Shown piece by piece: positions 1 to 23,015 of a DNA stretch of 64,000 nt. The translations under genes were made by a program, and so were the position numbers. Position 1 is the first letter of the stretch; each line of letters begins with the position of its first letter. Origin of the DNA: Berghia stephanieae (Eukaryota > Mollusca > Gastropoda > Nudibranchia > Aeolidiidae); assembly GCA_034508935.3 (NCBI GenBank), contig CM067445.1, positions 24,447,837-24,511,836 on the forward strand, in the 5' to 3' direction. The notes under the pieces were generated by a model that made no database searches, was not told the origin of the DNA, and saw only the letters and a program-made list of their open reading frames with translations.

Positions 1-201
1 TTAATTTTAAAATTGATAATAACTTCATAATAAGAATTTTGATTTTGAACAGGTGGGCCACAATTGACGTTGTTATACCCTTTAAGTTTTTGGGAAAACC
101 CAATTTTACTATAGCATAATAGCAAAATTAAAAAAAAAATAAAAAATCAATTGCATGTCTATTTTCCTTTTATCAAAAAACGTAGCAGTTCAGAAAATAT
201 T

Positions 202-204
<3 letters not shown>

Positions 205-250
<46 letters not shown>

Positions 251-1625
251 TATTGCATCCCAAAAAGGAAATTTTTTGTACAGACGTGTTATAATTTACA
301 CAATGAGATAAAAATACAATGGAAATAGGATGTATATATATTTTTTTTAAAAGGAGCAGCTCTATAACCAGAGCTGCACTTTATAATATGAATAATTTCA
401 ACACTGTATAATAGTTAAAACTGTCACCATAAATTGAAAATTGAAAAGATTGCAAAACAAATAAATTAATAAATTAATAGGTATATTTTTTAAAAGTAAA
501 AATGAGAAATTATTATATAAAATGATTATTGCTTGTTGTTATAAAGCCTAATACTGGACGGCAGAAAAGATTTTCGGTGTCTCTCTGTTTTCGTTGAAAT
601 AGAGAAAGGGCGACCACTTCTTTCTGACATAATAATTGATGGTCTTAGTGGATGATACTGGTCATTTAATATTTTAGTTATTTTATTTATACAAAATTTC
701 TCGTATAAAAGATCTACATCGTCAACATCATTTATATAGCGTTTAATGGATTTTTTAATATTTGAATTTATTTTGTTCCTTTCCACTGCTAAGCAATTGC
801 CTCCCCAAGCTGTTATACAAAATGACAAAACACTTTCAATTACTGCTCTATAAAATAATGTGCAGAGGGTTTTATCTATTCTAAACTGAGAGAGTTTTGA
901 TAAAAAATATGTACGTCTGCACATCTTATGCCTAATATTTTCAAGTGTTCATCCCACTTGAGCCTGTTATCAATCGTTACACCAAGGTATTTGTAGTGAG
1001 GAACTCGCTGGACGAATTGGTCCTTTAATTTTAACGGTTCTATCGGTTCCTTCACTCTCCTAAAGTCAATCACTAGCTCCTTTGTCTTGCTTATGTTAAG
1101 CTCAAGGTGGTGGGCATCACACCAAGACACAAATCTATCAATTTCTTGCCTATAAGCCACTTCGTTGCCATTTGTTATGAGGCCTTGAAGAGCGGTGTCA
1201 TCTGCAAACTTTATTAAAGGTACACTCAGGTTTTGACTTCTACAGTCATTCGTGTATATTGTGAATAATACAGGGGACAATACACAACCTTGAGGAGCAC
1301 CAGTATTTGTAGTTATACAGGAAGATTTGTTTTGTCCTAATTGAACATATTGTGCTCTCTCCGTAAGAAATTCGAGCACCCAAGCAATTATATACTTGTT
1401 TAAATTCAGACTAGTCAATTTTTGAACAACCAACTGAGGTTGCATTGTATTGAACGCTGAAGAAAAATCTGCAATAGCTCCTAGCGTGATCTAGATGCCT
1501 GTAGATGTTGTTTGTAAACAGCAAAATGGCATCCTCTACGCCACGTCCTGGTTTGTAAGCAAATTGATGACTATCACTCAATGGCATAAACTGATTCCTA
1601 ATTTTAACAATATCATGCACACATC
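205..1625 (-). mobile_element. 5'-truncated LINE, L2/CR1 group, 3' half
   Basis: Minus-strand reading gives reverse transcriptase pieces in at least three overlapping frames (about 1620-1411, 1445-876 and 924-526). Visible motifs are QFAYKPGRGVEDAIL, GAPQGCVLSPVLF, the catalytic FADD in LIKFADDTALQGL, and the end domain HPLRPSII..RSGRPFSI. The order is that of L2/CR1-type RTs. The frame changes mean it is decayed. The 3' end is sharp: a short hairpin-like TTTCCTTTTTGGGA followed by TGCAATAAAGTA and a (TTA)n tail at about 205-247, the usual end of this LINE group, which lacks poly(A). The endonuclease and the 5' part of the RT are absent, as expected for abortive target-primed reverse transcription. 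It sits in the DCAF17 intron upstream of the first visible exon. Confidence 0.85.
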
Positions 1626-2138
1626 CATTTTTACTTGAAAAAAAGAATATGCATAATATTTTTACCGCAATGATAATGTTTTTAGGTCAATTATTTTGAT
1701 GTCTGTTGAATTTTTATCCATTGTAATTAATGTTGATGAGAAATAACGTGGGTGAGGTCATTTGAGGGTTATAATAAAAGTATTCTTGTACTCCTATGTT
1801 TGAAATTGTGAACTCATTACAAACACTTGCGCCCAAGGTCGTGCAGCAGATTTGGGAACTTGTTCAAAACTCCAAACATGGAGAATACTATACTATTTAG
1901 CTGTTGGAGAAGGAATACTCACATTCCTGTGCCAATATAAGCTCACTCTGAACATCTTTTGTATTATTTGTTTGAGAGTCTTGAGGTTGAATTTCTATCA
2001 GAGACACTGAGATCTTCTCATGTTGTTCATTGCTTGACATTAAAAGTCAATTCTTTCATTACCCTAGTAAAAAATATTTAGAAATTACTTAATATCTTTG
2101 TATTGAGTTTTCCTTTCGTCTATCCCTCGCTATCCCAG
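1626..2138. other. DCAF17 intron, nothing recognised
   Basis: AT-rich intronic sequence between the LINE fragment and the first visible DCAF17 exon. I searched it for the preceding DCAF17 exon by similarity to the human protein and found no convincing match, so that exon probably lies left of the window. Confidence 0.5.
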
Positions 2139-13829
<11,691 letters not shown>

Positions 13830-14124
13830 CTGCTACTGCTTATCCCAATAATAGTTTTACGGGTTTTAGAATTAACAGTCCTTTGACACTTTAAGGTAAT
13901 TTCAGCACTTGTAAAAAGGAAAATGAAGAATGAAAGACAAAAGGGAATTTTATAAATATGATACCACTTATATCAGCTCTAACTATACCCTTCTGATTTG
14001 TTGAGGATTTGTGTGGAAAGCAAAACATTAAATATCGTTATGTCTCAATAATCTGATCCCTCTTTCCCTCAACATTTCTCCATAGTCAATGTTACATTCG
14101 ATCGTTTTGTCAATATTGTGTACA

Positions 14125-14130
14125 AATAAA
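14125..14130 (+). promoter_or_regulatory. Candidate DCAF17 polyadenylation signal
   Basis: AATAAA about 295 bp after the stop codon, the first canonical hexamer downstream of the terminal exon. A fragment of dispersed repeat C lies in the presumed 3' UTR at about 13855-13945. Confidence 0.5.
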
Positions 14131-16035
14131 GTTGAGGAAAAAATTGTACCAAATCCATCAGCTACAATTTCTTTTAAAATTTTATTTTTATTAAAAGTAA
14201 ACCCTAGTTTTATTCAACAATTTTTTTTCCCTTTTTGTTGAGAATGTGTTTGGATTTTAAAATTTGTTTCAGATTAATTTTTTCATAATACGTCTGTTAC
14301 TTGCTTTGTTTTGGTGTTTTATTTCCACATTCCAATTCATATAAAGTTTCCACTCACATCATAGTATCATTCATTATTTAGGCCAGTCAAATTGTCAAAG
14401 AGAATCATTGGGCAAAGGATAGCATTAGTTCTTTCGATAGTGTTTTCTATGATCCTGTTTCAAATCACTTTATTAATTTATTTGATGTAAAAGGCAGCGA
14501 ATAAAACATTTGGGATTATTCCAAAGGCAGCATACACATCATTAAATCATTACTTGATTAGGGCTACATGAATTGAGAGCCTCCTCCAAAAATCCTTCAT
14601 CTTTTTTTTTTTTCTTTCGTTTTTAAAAAAAAAGTTTTGACAACATGCAATAATGTAAGATTCTTCAACTACAGCGCTGAAAATTTCCCCGAAAAAGTTC
14701 CCAATGCCGCATGCGCAACCTTGAGAGCATGCATTGGGAACGAGTTAGATATTTCAAAAGCAGGAGTTCAAGAGTCTTTTTCATACCCTTCAATGACCTC
14801 ACTTATATTATTTCTTGTCGTAATGTGTTCTTATTTACAATATTTGGTCCTCGTAGTTAGCGTTCAAAATCTATTTTTAGTGAAACTGGATGTGTCCTAA
14901 AAAAAAAAATTATTTAACTGCTATAAAAAAAATTTTAAACAAAGGCTACCTTTACGCTAAAATAAAATCAAGTTTTCCTCAAACCAAAAGGGATAAAAAA
15001 CATTTTATTTGTGATGCATTTTGTTTGCACAAGATACACAAATAGGAGGCTGGAAATAAAATCATGAGAAGGCAGCAATGGCAGTGATTTGAAAACCATT
15101 GAAAACTCTAGAACTTTTCTCGTATCTTGAGTTACTTCTAAGGGTCCATACATTCCTATCAGATACTGTTTTAACCCCTTTACGGTAGAGTTTAATTTAA
15201 TTCCAACCTGATTCAATCTGCTGTTATTCGAACAGGTCAAATAACTTATACCACTTCAGTATGAAACGGGTCTGCGATATAAAGAAATTGTTGATAAGAG
15301 AAATATGGTTATTTTTGTTGTTGCTTTAGGTCTCTTCCAACACAATGAGTTATATGAGAGACGCTGAAACAAAAAAAAGCAATCTAACAAAATATACAAT
15401 TAAATCAATCATAACTAAAGTATCATAAGTAATTATAATAACAAGAAAAACAGCAGAAGATTTACAGAAAAAAAAATATCCCTGTCAAAATACAATCACA
15501 AACCAAAGAAGCAGATAGCTAGTAAGAGAAAGAAACGACATCACTATCGATCGTACACCATGCGACATCATAGGTATATGATTCAAGGGTGATGCTCCAT
15601 CCAACACCGCTAAAATTATGGTAAAGAATTCAATCACTGCAAACTTAACGGGTTAAAACCAATATTATAATAACTAGATATTGGAAGGAGAACTCAATGA
15701 AAACAACCAGGAATTGAGATTAGGTAGTATTTTTACATATTTATTTCATCAGAATATTGCACCATAAAATTATATTAATTTCAGGAATGAAAACAACAGT
15801 CGTATATATGTAAATACAATGTAAAATAAAACACATAAAATTAAATTGTTTTGTTCATTTTCTTTCTTTGTACTAAGTCATATTTTCGTTGAAATAAAAG
15901 GAATAACGATGCCAATCTAACAATTTTTTATATTAGCTTATTACCTATTATGTTATTTTTCTATTTTGAAAATATGTCAAGTACTCGCTGGATTAATGCA
16001 TAATAATTACACTCAGCTGATTGGTTTATTTTTTA
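14131..16035. other. Intergenic, no gene recognised
   Basis: AT-rich sequence between the convergent DCAF17 and TMCO4 genes. Short open frames are of random length and do not resemble known proteins. I identify no repeat family in it. Confidence 0.5.
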
Positions 16036-16039
16036 AAAC

Positions 16040-17921
16040 TTTATTTTTAGGAATTTAACAGCACTTGCATATCAGTGCTTAAAGCAAAAACTGAAAAGAA
16101 ACAGGATAATGAAATAATCAGAAGCAAAAAAAAACCAAAAAAACAAGATAAATAGCATTTTAATGTGTTTTCTGAGAGCCAAACTGGAACACAATTGAAA
16201 CAACGAACAGATGTAGATCCCATGATCAATCTATTATCAATGATTCCAATCCAAGACTAAAACTACTCAAAAGTCCTTCAAAAGACACGTGTCTGGTCCC
16301 CACTAAAGGGATGATACACACAAATGCTTACAGTAAAAGACTTTTAAAATATTTGGCCAACTGCCTCAAAATGGTATAAAGTCGACATCAACGAGATGCC
16401 AAAGAATGCATCGGAAGTTAAAACAATAACAAATTTGAAATCTTGGTTTTTCACACTAAAGGATGCCATAATCATTCTAAATAAATCCTAGTTAACCCAA
16501 AACTCCTATTTTTGACTAGATATAGATTCAGTTTTCAGCACCTAAATCATCCCAATATAATACTTGTTGACATGGTGTGGGTCACATCACTTATGTCTCA
16601 TAAAAAGATAAAATCATCTGACCACCCTTCCCCCCCCCCCCCCCCCCCCCCAACACTTTTTTCTATCTCTCATGAAATGACCATAGGCATGGTCTGGGAA
16701 AAAAAGTGAGACAGTGACAAAACGTTACGTAGATGGAATAACAAATAAAAAGGGGTTAGAAAAGACAATCAAGGTGGACCCAACCCTTTCCCCGGTAATA
16801 TCAATTTCTACTTTTAACCATCCCATCTTATTTCCTTTATCAAGCTACTGAATGTTTGTTTTGTTTTTAAGGGTTTTACGGCGCCTGTGACACATTTAGG
16901 CTATATCAGCACCAGTAAAAAGAAGAAAATGAAATAGTCAAAATATTCTAGATTTACAATCAAAGCACCCACAAAAAAGGGAAATTGGTTCAAATAGGTT
17001 TTAGATGTAGATTCGTTTGTTTGTTTGTTTTTGAGGGTTTTACGGCGCTTGCAACACATTAAGGTCATATCAGCGCCAGTAAAAAGGGAAAAAATGGGAT
17101 AGTAAAAAGTTCTAGAATTACAATTAAAGCATCCAAGAATAAGGCAGACAAAGGGGAATTGGTTCAAAAGGGAACAGATGTAGATTCCAAGAGCACACTA
17201 TCAGTGTACTTAAATTGAGATCACCTAAAAGTCCCATCCAGACACAAGCACAGGTCCCCACTAAGAGGAACACACTCAAATGTTTACAAATCATATATAA
17301 TACATAAATAAAACATAATAGAGTGCATAACAGAGAGATGATTTACAAGGAAAAAAATATCATCTCCCAAAACTAACTATACATTTGACTGTTTCCCTCC
17401 CAGCCAAGGTATCCGGCCAGGGCCAGGACAAAACCAAGTAATCTCACTCCAAGACAAAGACAGAAAGCATGTTGGAAAACAGACATAGGGGGATAGAAGA
17501 CATAGTATGTACCTCCCTGCCCGCTATGGGAGGTCAGGATCCCCACCCAGTGATGTAGATTCCAGGAGCATACCATCAATGTACTTAGTTTGAGATCACC
17601 ATATTAAAGTCTCATCCAGACACCAGCACAGGATCCCACTAAGAGGAATACACTCAAATGTTTACAGAATACATCCAAAACAGACTGTACAACTAACAAT
17701 AAAAAACAGGGAGATGATTTACAAGGAAAAAAATATCATCTCCCAAAACTATACATTTGACTGTTTCCCTCCCAGTCAAGGACTCTGGCCAGGGTTAGGA
17801 CAAATCCAAGTAATCCCATTCCAAGACAAGACATAAAGCAACTCGGAAACAGATGTAAGGGATAGAAGACAACATGACCTCCTGCCCACCATGGGAGGTC
17901 AAAGACCCCACCCAGCTACTG
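16040..17921. repeat. Cluster of dispersed repeat C with a 374-bp tandem duplication
   Basis: Copies share GTTTTACGGCGC..CACATTAAGG..ATATCAGCGCCAGTAAAAAG, then ACAGATGTAGATTCC, CAGGTCCCCACTAAGAGG, ATTTACAAGGAAAAAAATAT and CTGTTTCCCTCCCAG. Partial copies start at about 16040, 16865 and 17025. The segment from 17178 is repeated in tandem from 17552 (period about 374 bp), both units ending CCCCACCCAG. More fragments lie at 13855, 22490 and 26572. Coding capacity is not evident. In one copy (26572-26725) a tRNA-like head is joined to it, so it may be the body of a SINE. Confidence 0.8.
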
Positions 17922-18464
17922 AATGTATATTATGAACATTGAATAATTATGTTATCAGGAATAATAGACATAATTGTCAAATTTCTACACAAAAACTTTT
18001 TACATCCACATTTAATCTGTCTCATCTTAGAATATATACGGATTACATGTCAAATAAATTATCTCTAAACAATTGCAATAAAAATTAATTTCTCTTTGTT
18101 ATTCTTCTTTATATATTAGCTGCCTCTCAAAAATTGCTTCCATAATTAGATGATAACGTGGACACAGAAATATAGATTTCTCAAAAAGATATCCATCAAA
18201 ATGACTCTATTCCAAGAACAGTGTGCATTATTCCAGCGAGTAACTTAAGAAATGAGAGTCATAAACGTAACCATAATATTCTGGTACGACTTAAAAGTAA
18301 AACAAGCAATCAGTAAGAGTATGGCAAAAATAACTGATAGATAAATATTTCTTAAAAGTGAAGAAAGACATATTCAGTGAACTCTTCCAAGGTCGTATGT
18401 GCCCCTAAATCCATGTATTCTTTCTGTAATGAGAAATCTATTCTACTGCTACACCCACCATAAT

Positions 18465-18718
18465 AAATGAATATAACAGCTTCAAAAAAGAGCAAAATAC
18501 CAAACACGGAGCATTTTAGGCTCAAAACCCTTCTTCAGCCAACAACAAAAAACAAACAAAAAAAACAAACAGTGAAAACATAAATACATTACCTGTAAAA
18601 CGTTTTTTTTTTGTTTATTGATGGCTGAAGAAGGGTTTTGAGCCCGAAACGTTCCGTGTCTGGTATTTTTTCTTTTTTTTTGAAGCTGTTATATTCATTT
18701 TTGTTTATTATTACTTTT
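18465..18718. mobile_element. Palindromic element, family A, copy 2
   Basis: Arms of about 80-100 bp: left GAATATAACAGCTTC..GGCTCAAAACCCTTCTTCAGCC, right GGCTGAAGAAGG then GTTTTGAGCCCGAAACGTTC..GAAGCTGTTATATTC. The right arm reads CTGAAGA, a GGG..CCC hairpin, then GAAAC, resembling the hammerhead core CUGANGA-stem-GAAA but with one extra A before the stem. There is no open frame. It lies in the intergenic region. Confidence 0.8.
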
Positions 18719-18724
18719 TACAGT

Positions 18725-20780
18725 CCACAGCTTAGTATCACTTTGGCACTGATTTACCAATTGTATATTATGAGACTCACTATTTGTACCATATTTTTTC
18801 ACAATTATTTTTAGCTGTAAGAAACATTCAAAAACTGAAATCTTAAAAAAAAAATCCAGTATACTTCCTTAAAATTACATTTAAAAAAAAAAAAAGAATA
18901 CCATGTGAAAGTTAAAACAAATAAATTGACCAACAGCTGCACAGCACCCTCATGAATCGAACTGTTTGTTTTTTGGAGGTTTTGATTTTTATACATACAC
19001 AGTTGCTAACAACGACATCAATGTCTTCAATTATATTACAACAGGCCATTAGTGATATAACATTATCACAACACTATGAAAATGAATTTCACACAAGCGA
19101 TAAAGCATTAAATTGCTATTCGTATCATCTTTTTGACTATTCAAATATTTATGTGTTACGTGTCAATCAAATGGGAATAAAACAAACTAGATGATCATTT
19201 CATAACTTCTCTTCCTTGGCCTTTTTGTATTAAATCCGAACCATATACTGCTTGGTGCATTGTAGCTGTTGCTGAGTATGTATTCAGCACTTTTCATATT
19301 TCCTACAATATGGGACATTTACATTTTCAATGACAAATAAAACGACGCTCAGGAAAAAAAATTGATTTAAAAGAAGTCCGATTATAATTTTAAAATCTAG
19401 TATTATGAAAAGTGATTTTGTCATCTTCTTCAAAAAATGGTTAAACACACACACACACACAAATCTTTTATATCCATGTGAAAAGCAATCATACAAAGCA
19501 AGAAAAAAACCAAAGGGTTTTGAACAGCATCAAATATTTGTTATACACTTGAAAATGTCAAATATAGATTTATGGGTATGATAATTAAAAGGCACAAAAT
19601 ACTACAGTGTCATTTAATTTTATTACCTCAAAGTCTTGGAACTCAAAAAATATGGAACTTGACCTTTCGGGCAGACAAACCTTGAGACATAGGAAAGTCG
19701 CAGCTCGACGTCCATACAATTTGTACCCTAAATTGGGCATATGAAATTGACTTTCAATTCAATTTTTAAAAATGCCTTTTAGACAATCTCGTTATTTACA
19801 AAACAGCCACTTCGTCATGTAAAATAAAAAACATATTACTCTGGAAAAGTGGACTCAAACTTTAAGCCAGAGCAGTGAATTCATTGGAGGTCTTTTAACG
19901 ATCAGAGACCAACATAAAGATATGTAGTAAATCCAGAAACATTTTGAAAATGAGAAGCGTTCAGTTCAGTATTAAAAGCATTTTCGTTTAGTTGACTAAA
20001 CGCTTATTATTTACTGTAAAATTGAAAATTTAAAACAAAAATCCATACTGATATGTAGGTTGCAGTGTCCTATTCACAGAGAAAGGGAAAGAATTGAAAA
20101 TATTCAGATTGGATTTGATCTGGCAATACTCCAGACACAAAAACAAAGACTACATGTTTGCCTTATTCTTTTTTAAGTTTGCATTTGTATCAATTAATTT
20201 AGTCAATACAACTTCAAAAGTCAAACTTAAACAATATAACATTGTTGGTCATAATTAGATTGCAAATAGACTGGCAATTATAGTCAGAGAGAAGAGATAA
20301 AACGATTAATTAATAGGCAAGAAAGTAGGAATCATAATGATTATCACAGATAGTTTTCTTGTCAACATTTTATGATGATAATTACGGTACACATAAAACA
20401 ATGATGGTCTTCTTGTCTTATTCACCAATTTCTCCATTACATCTATATCTAGTTCTAGTGACGAGCTATCTACCATAAACATGTGCTACTGACGTCTGAA
20501 AGCAACCAACAACTAATGTATTCCCTCCGTTAAGGATGCAAATTTCAGTGGAGGAAAAATCTGTTTCAACAAATCAAGATTTTCTCTATTATTTATATTA
20601 TGTCAACTCTCTTATATTTTCAATTGCTTTGAAATAGATGTTGATTTGTCTTACATTTGGAAGCAGAAACATTTTTTAAGAAAAAAAAAAAAAAAATGAA
20701 AAATGAAACAAATTTTGCCCTGATAAACTAGCACAAATCTCCAAATCTAGAGGAAAATATTCAAATACAGATTCCATCCC
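18725..20780. other. Intergenic, no gene recognised
   Basis: AT-rich with a short CA microsatellite near 19445-19460 and scattered A/T runs. No exon with a recognisable product and no repeat family identified. Confidence 0.45.
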
Positions 20781-20788
20781 CATAAATG

Positions 20789-21026
20789 TAAATGTTGCTG
20801 CTCGAAGCTTGAAGAAATAAATAACAATGTGAAATTGATTGTAAGCTTCAATTTAATATACGAAAACAGATAAAATGGACGTTTAGGATTTCCCCTTTAT
20901 CAACGTCACTACCACATTCGTCTGTTGTGTTTCATTCATCCTGTTTTGTTGATAAAGGGGAAACCTGAAACAACCATTTTTAATTATATTAAATTGAAGC
21001 TTACATTCAATTTCACATTGATACCT
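20789..21026. mobile_element. Palindromic element, family B, copy 2, with 13-bp target duplication
   Basis: Same arms as the 12211 copy: TGTTGCTGCTCGAAGCTTG..GTAAGCTTCAATTTAATA..GGATTTCCCCTTTATCAAC and the inverse TTGATAAAGGGGAAACC. ATCCCCATAAATG (20776-20788) and ATCCTCATAAATG (21027-21039) flank it, a 13-bp direct repeat with one mismatch. Confidence 0.8.
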
Positions 21027-21846
21027 ATCCTCATAAATGGTAGGTCTGATGATAGGTTAATCCAAGCAGTTCCTGTCCTTGTTTGAAGGACATCGGTTTG
21101 CCAAAACATATCATTTTATATGGCATAAAACATTGACATTCCATGCATGCTCTATGCAGCTATAAAACAATGTGAATCTTGACACATATAAAAGCAACAC
21201 TAAACGTCTATTAATAAACAATAAAAAGCAATTTTAAAAAGTGAATTTATGGCAATGCACCAGAAATTGATGATTGCTCAGCTAAAATTGCAGTGCATTA
21301 ATATGAATGACATGTCATAGCTATGGAATAAATTAACATCAACAAATGTACAATTTATACAACGTCATCTTCATCAAAACAAATTTAACAATAAAGTCTA
21401 AACGATAAAAAGAAATGTTGAATAGTATGGCAAATAAATAAATATTTCATGGAGAATAATCACTGTGATTATTTTGCTTTGATGATATCCTTTAGTAAAA
21501 TTATTTATCACTGATTCATTCTCTGAGACAGTAAGAAAATAAAACTCACAATTTACATAATGTTATTATTGCCTGATGCAGACCTTCAGAAGTGAGCTTT
21601 CCACATTTCATGAAATAGTGATTTTAGTAATTTTTTTCATGACAATTATGATGGTAAGTATAATAATGACAAAAGAATTCTTTAAAAAAAATATTTTGCA
21701 CATCTCACACATCATTGAACAGAGGACTTTACGTTGTTTTTAGGGGTTATAAGGGCTAGTGACACTTGCAGATTTTTGAGAATTTTTATCCACATTCCAG
21801 GATATAATAGTAAAAAGTAGGGTTATAGCCTTGATTCTAAAGCAAT

Positions 21847-22132
21847 AAATAACAATGTGAAATTGAATATAAGCGTCAATTTAATATACGAAAACAGATA
21901 AAATTGATGTTTCGGGCTTCCCCTTTATCAACAAAACAGGATGAATGAAACACTACAGATGAAAGATAATTATCTCATTCGTCTGTAGTGTTTCATTTAT
22001 CCTGTTTTGTTGATAAAGCGGAAACCCGAAATGTCCCTTTTATCTGTTTTCGTATATTAAATTGAAGCTTACATTCAATTTCACATTGTTCTTTATTTCT
22101 TCAAGCTTCAAGCAGCAACATTTCCATTACCC
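21847..22132. mobile_element. Palindromic element, family B, copy 3, with 15-bp target duplication
   Basis: Arms as in the other family B copies, with inverted GGGCTTCCCCTTTATCAAC and TTGATAAAGCGGAAACCC. The right arm ends in the full CTTCAAGCAGCAACATTT. TGATTCTAAAGCAAT lies at 21832-21846 and again at 22133-22147. Copy 4 begins inside the right-hand duplicate. Confidence 0.8.
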
Positions 22133-22141
22133 TGATTCTAA

Positions 22142-22412
22142 AGCAATCATGCAAATGTTGCTGCTTGAAGAAGTCTGAATAAATAAAGAAATATAAGATG
22201 GAATAAAAGCTGTAGTTTAATTTACACAGATGAAGCTGATGTTTTGGGTTTCCCCTTTATCAACAAAATATGATGAATGAGGCACTAAAGATGCATATCG
22301 TCTTGAGTGTCTCTTTCATCGTGTTTTGTTGACAAAGGGGAAACCTGAAAAAATCCACAACATGTCTTTATAAATTAAACTGAAATCTCTATTCCATTGT
22401 ACTATTGTTGTT
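22142..22412. mobile_element. Palindromic element, family B, copy 4 (divergent)
   Basis: Left TGTTGCTGCTTGAAGAAG..GGGTTTCCCCTTTATCAAC, right TTGACAAAGGGGAAACCTG. It is flanked by TGATTCTAA (22133-22141 and 22413-22421), the core of the duplicate flanking copy 3. Two related elements therefore sit side by side, separated and bounded by the same target word. Confidence 0.7.
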
Positions 22413-22489
22413 TGATTCTAACACATGAAATTATATGCATCTCAGAACAAGATCTAGTTTTGTGTTGAAACTAAGACAGATTGAATGTG

Positions 22490-23015
22490 TCACCAAGATT
22501 CAGGCATAGGATCCTAGAAAAAAAAAAAAAATCCAGTGTACAATATAAAACAAACAATCACTGACGATACCGAGGTAATTGACAGGATATCGCCTGGAAA
22601 AAAATGTCTATCTGATTGTCTCCCTCTGCAGAGAACCTCATATAGGGCCCGAACAAAACCAGTCTTTCCCTAAAAAATGTCTATCTGATTGTTTCCCTCT
22701 GCAGAGAACCTCAAACAGGACCTGAAGAAAAACCAATCTTTCCTTTAAAAATGTTCATCTGATTGTCTCCCTCTGCAGAGAACCTCAAACAGGACCTAAA
22801 CAAAACCAATTGTTCTTTAAAAATGTCCATCCGATTGTCTCCCTTTGCAGAGAACCTCAAACAGGACATGAAGAAAAACCAATCTTTCCTTTAAAAATGT
22901 CCATCCGATTGTCTCCCTCTGCAGAGAACCTCAAACAGGACCTGGACAAAACCAGTGGTCTCATTCCAGACCAAGGGCAAAGCCATAAGGAAGGGATATA
23001 GTAAAGGTGGCTAAT
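22490..23015. repeat. Repeat C copy with five-fold 72-bp minisatellite
   Basis: Between about 22602 and 22965 a unit of about 72 bp recurs five times. Each has AATGTCYATCYGATTGTCTC, CTCTGCAGAGAACCTC and a variant of AACAGGACCTGAACAAAACC. The unit matches part of repeat C (CTGTTTCCCTCCCAG..GGACAAAACCAAGTAATC), so a segment of a dispersed repeat has been amplified locally. Confidence 0.85.

Noticed and set aside
22602-22965. CRISPR-like array
   Set aside because: Whole units repeat without unique spacers, and the DNA is eukaryotic; it is a minisatellite.
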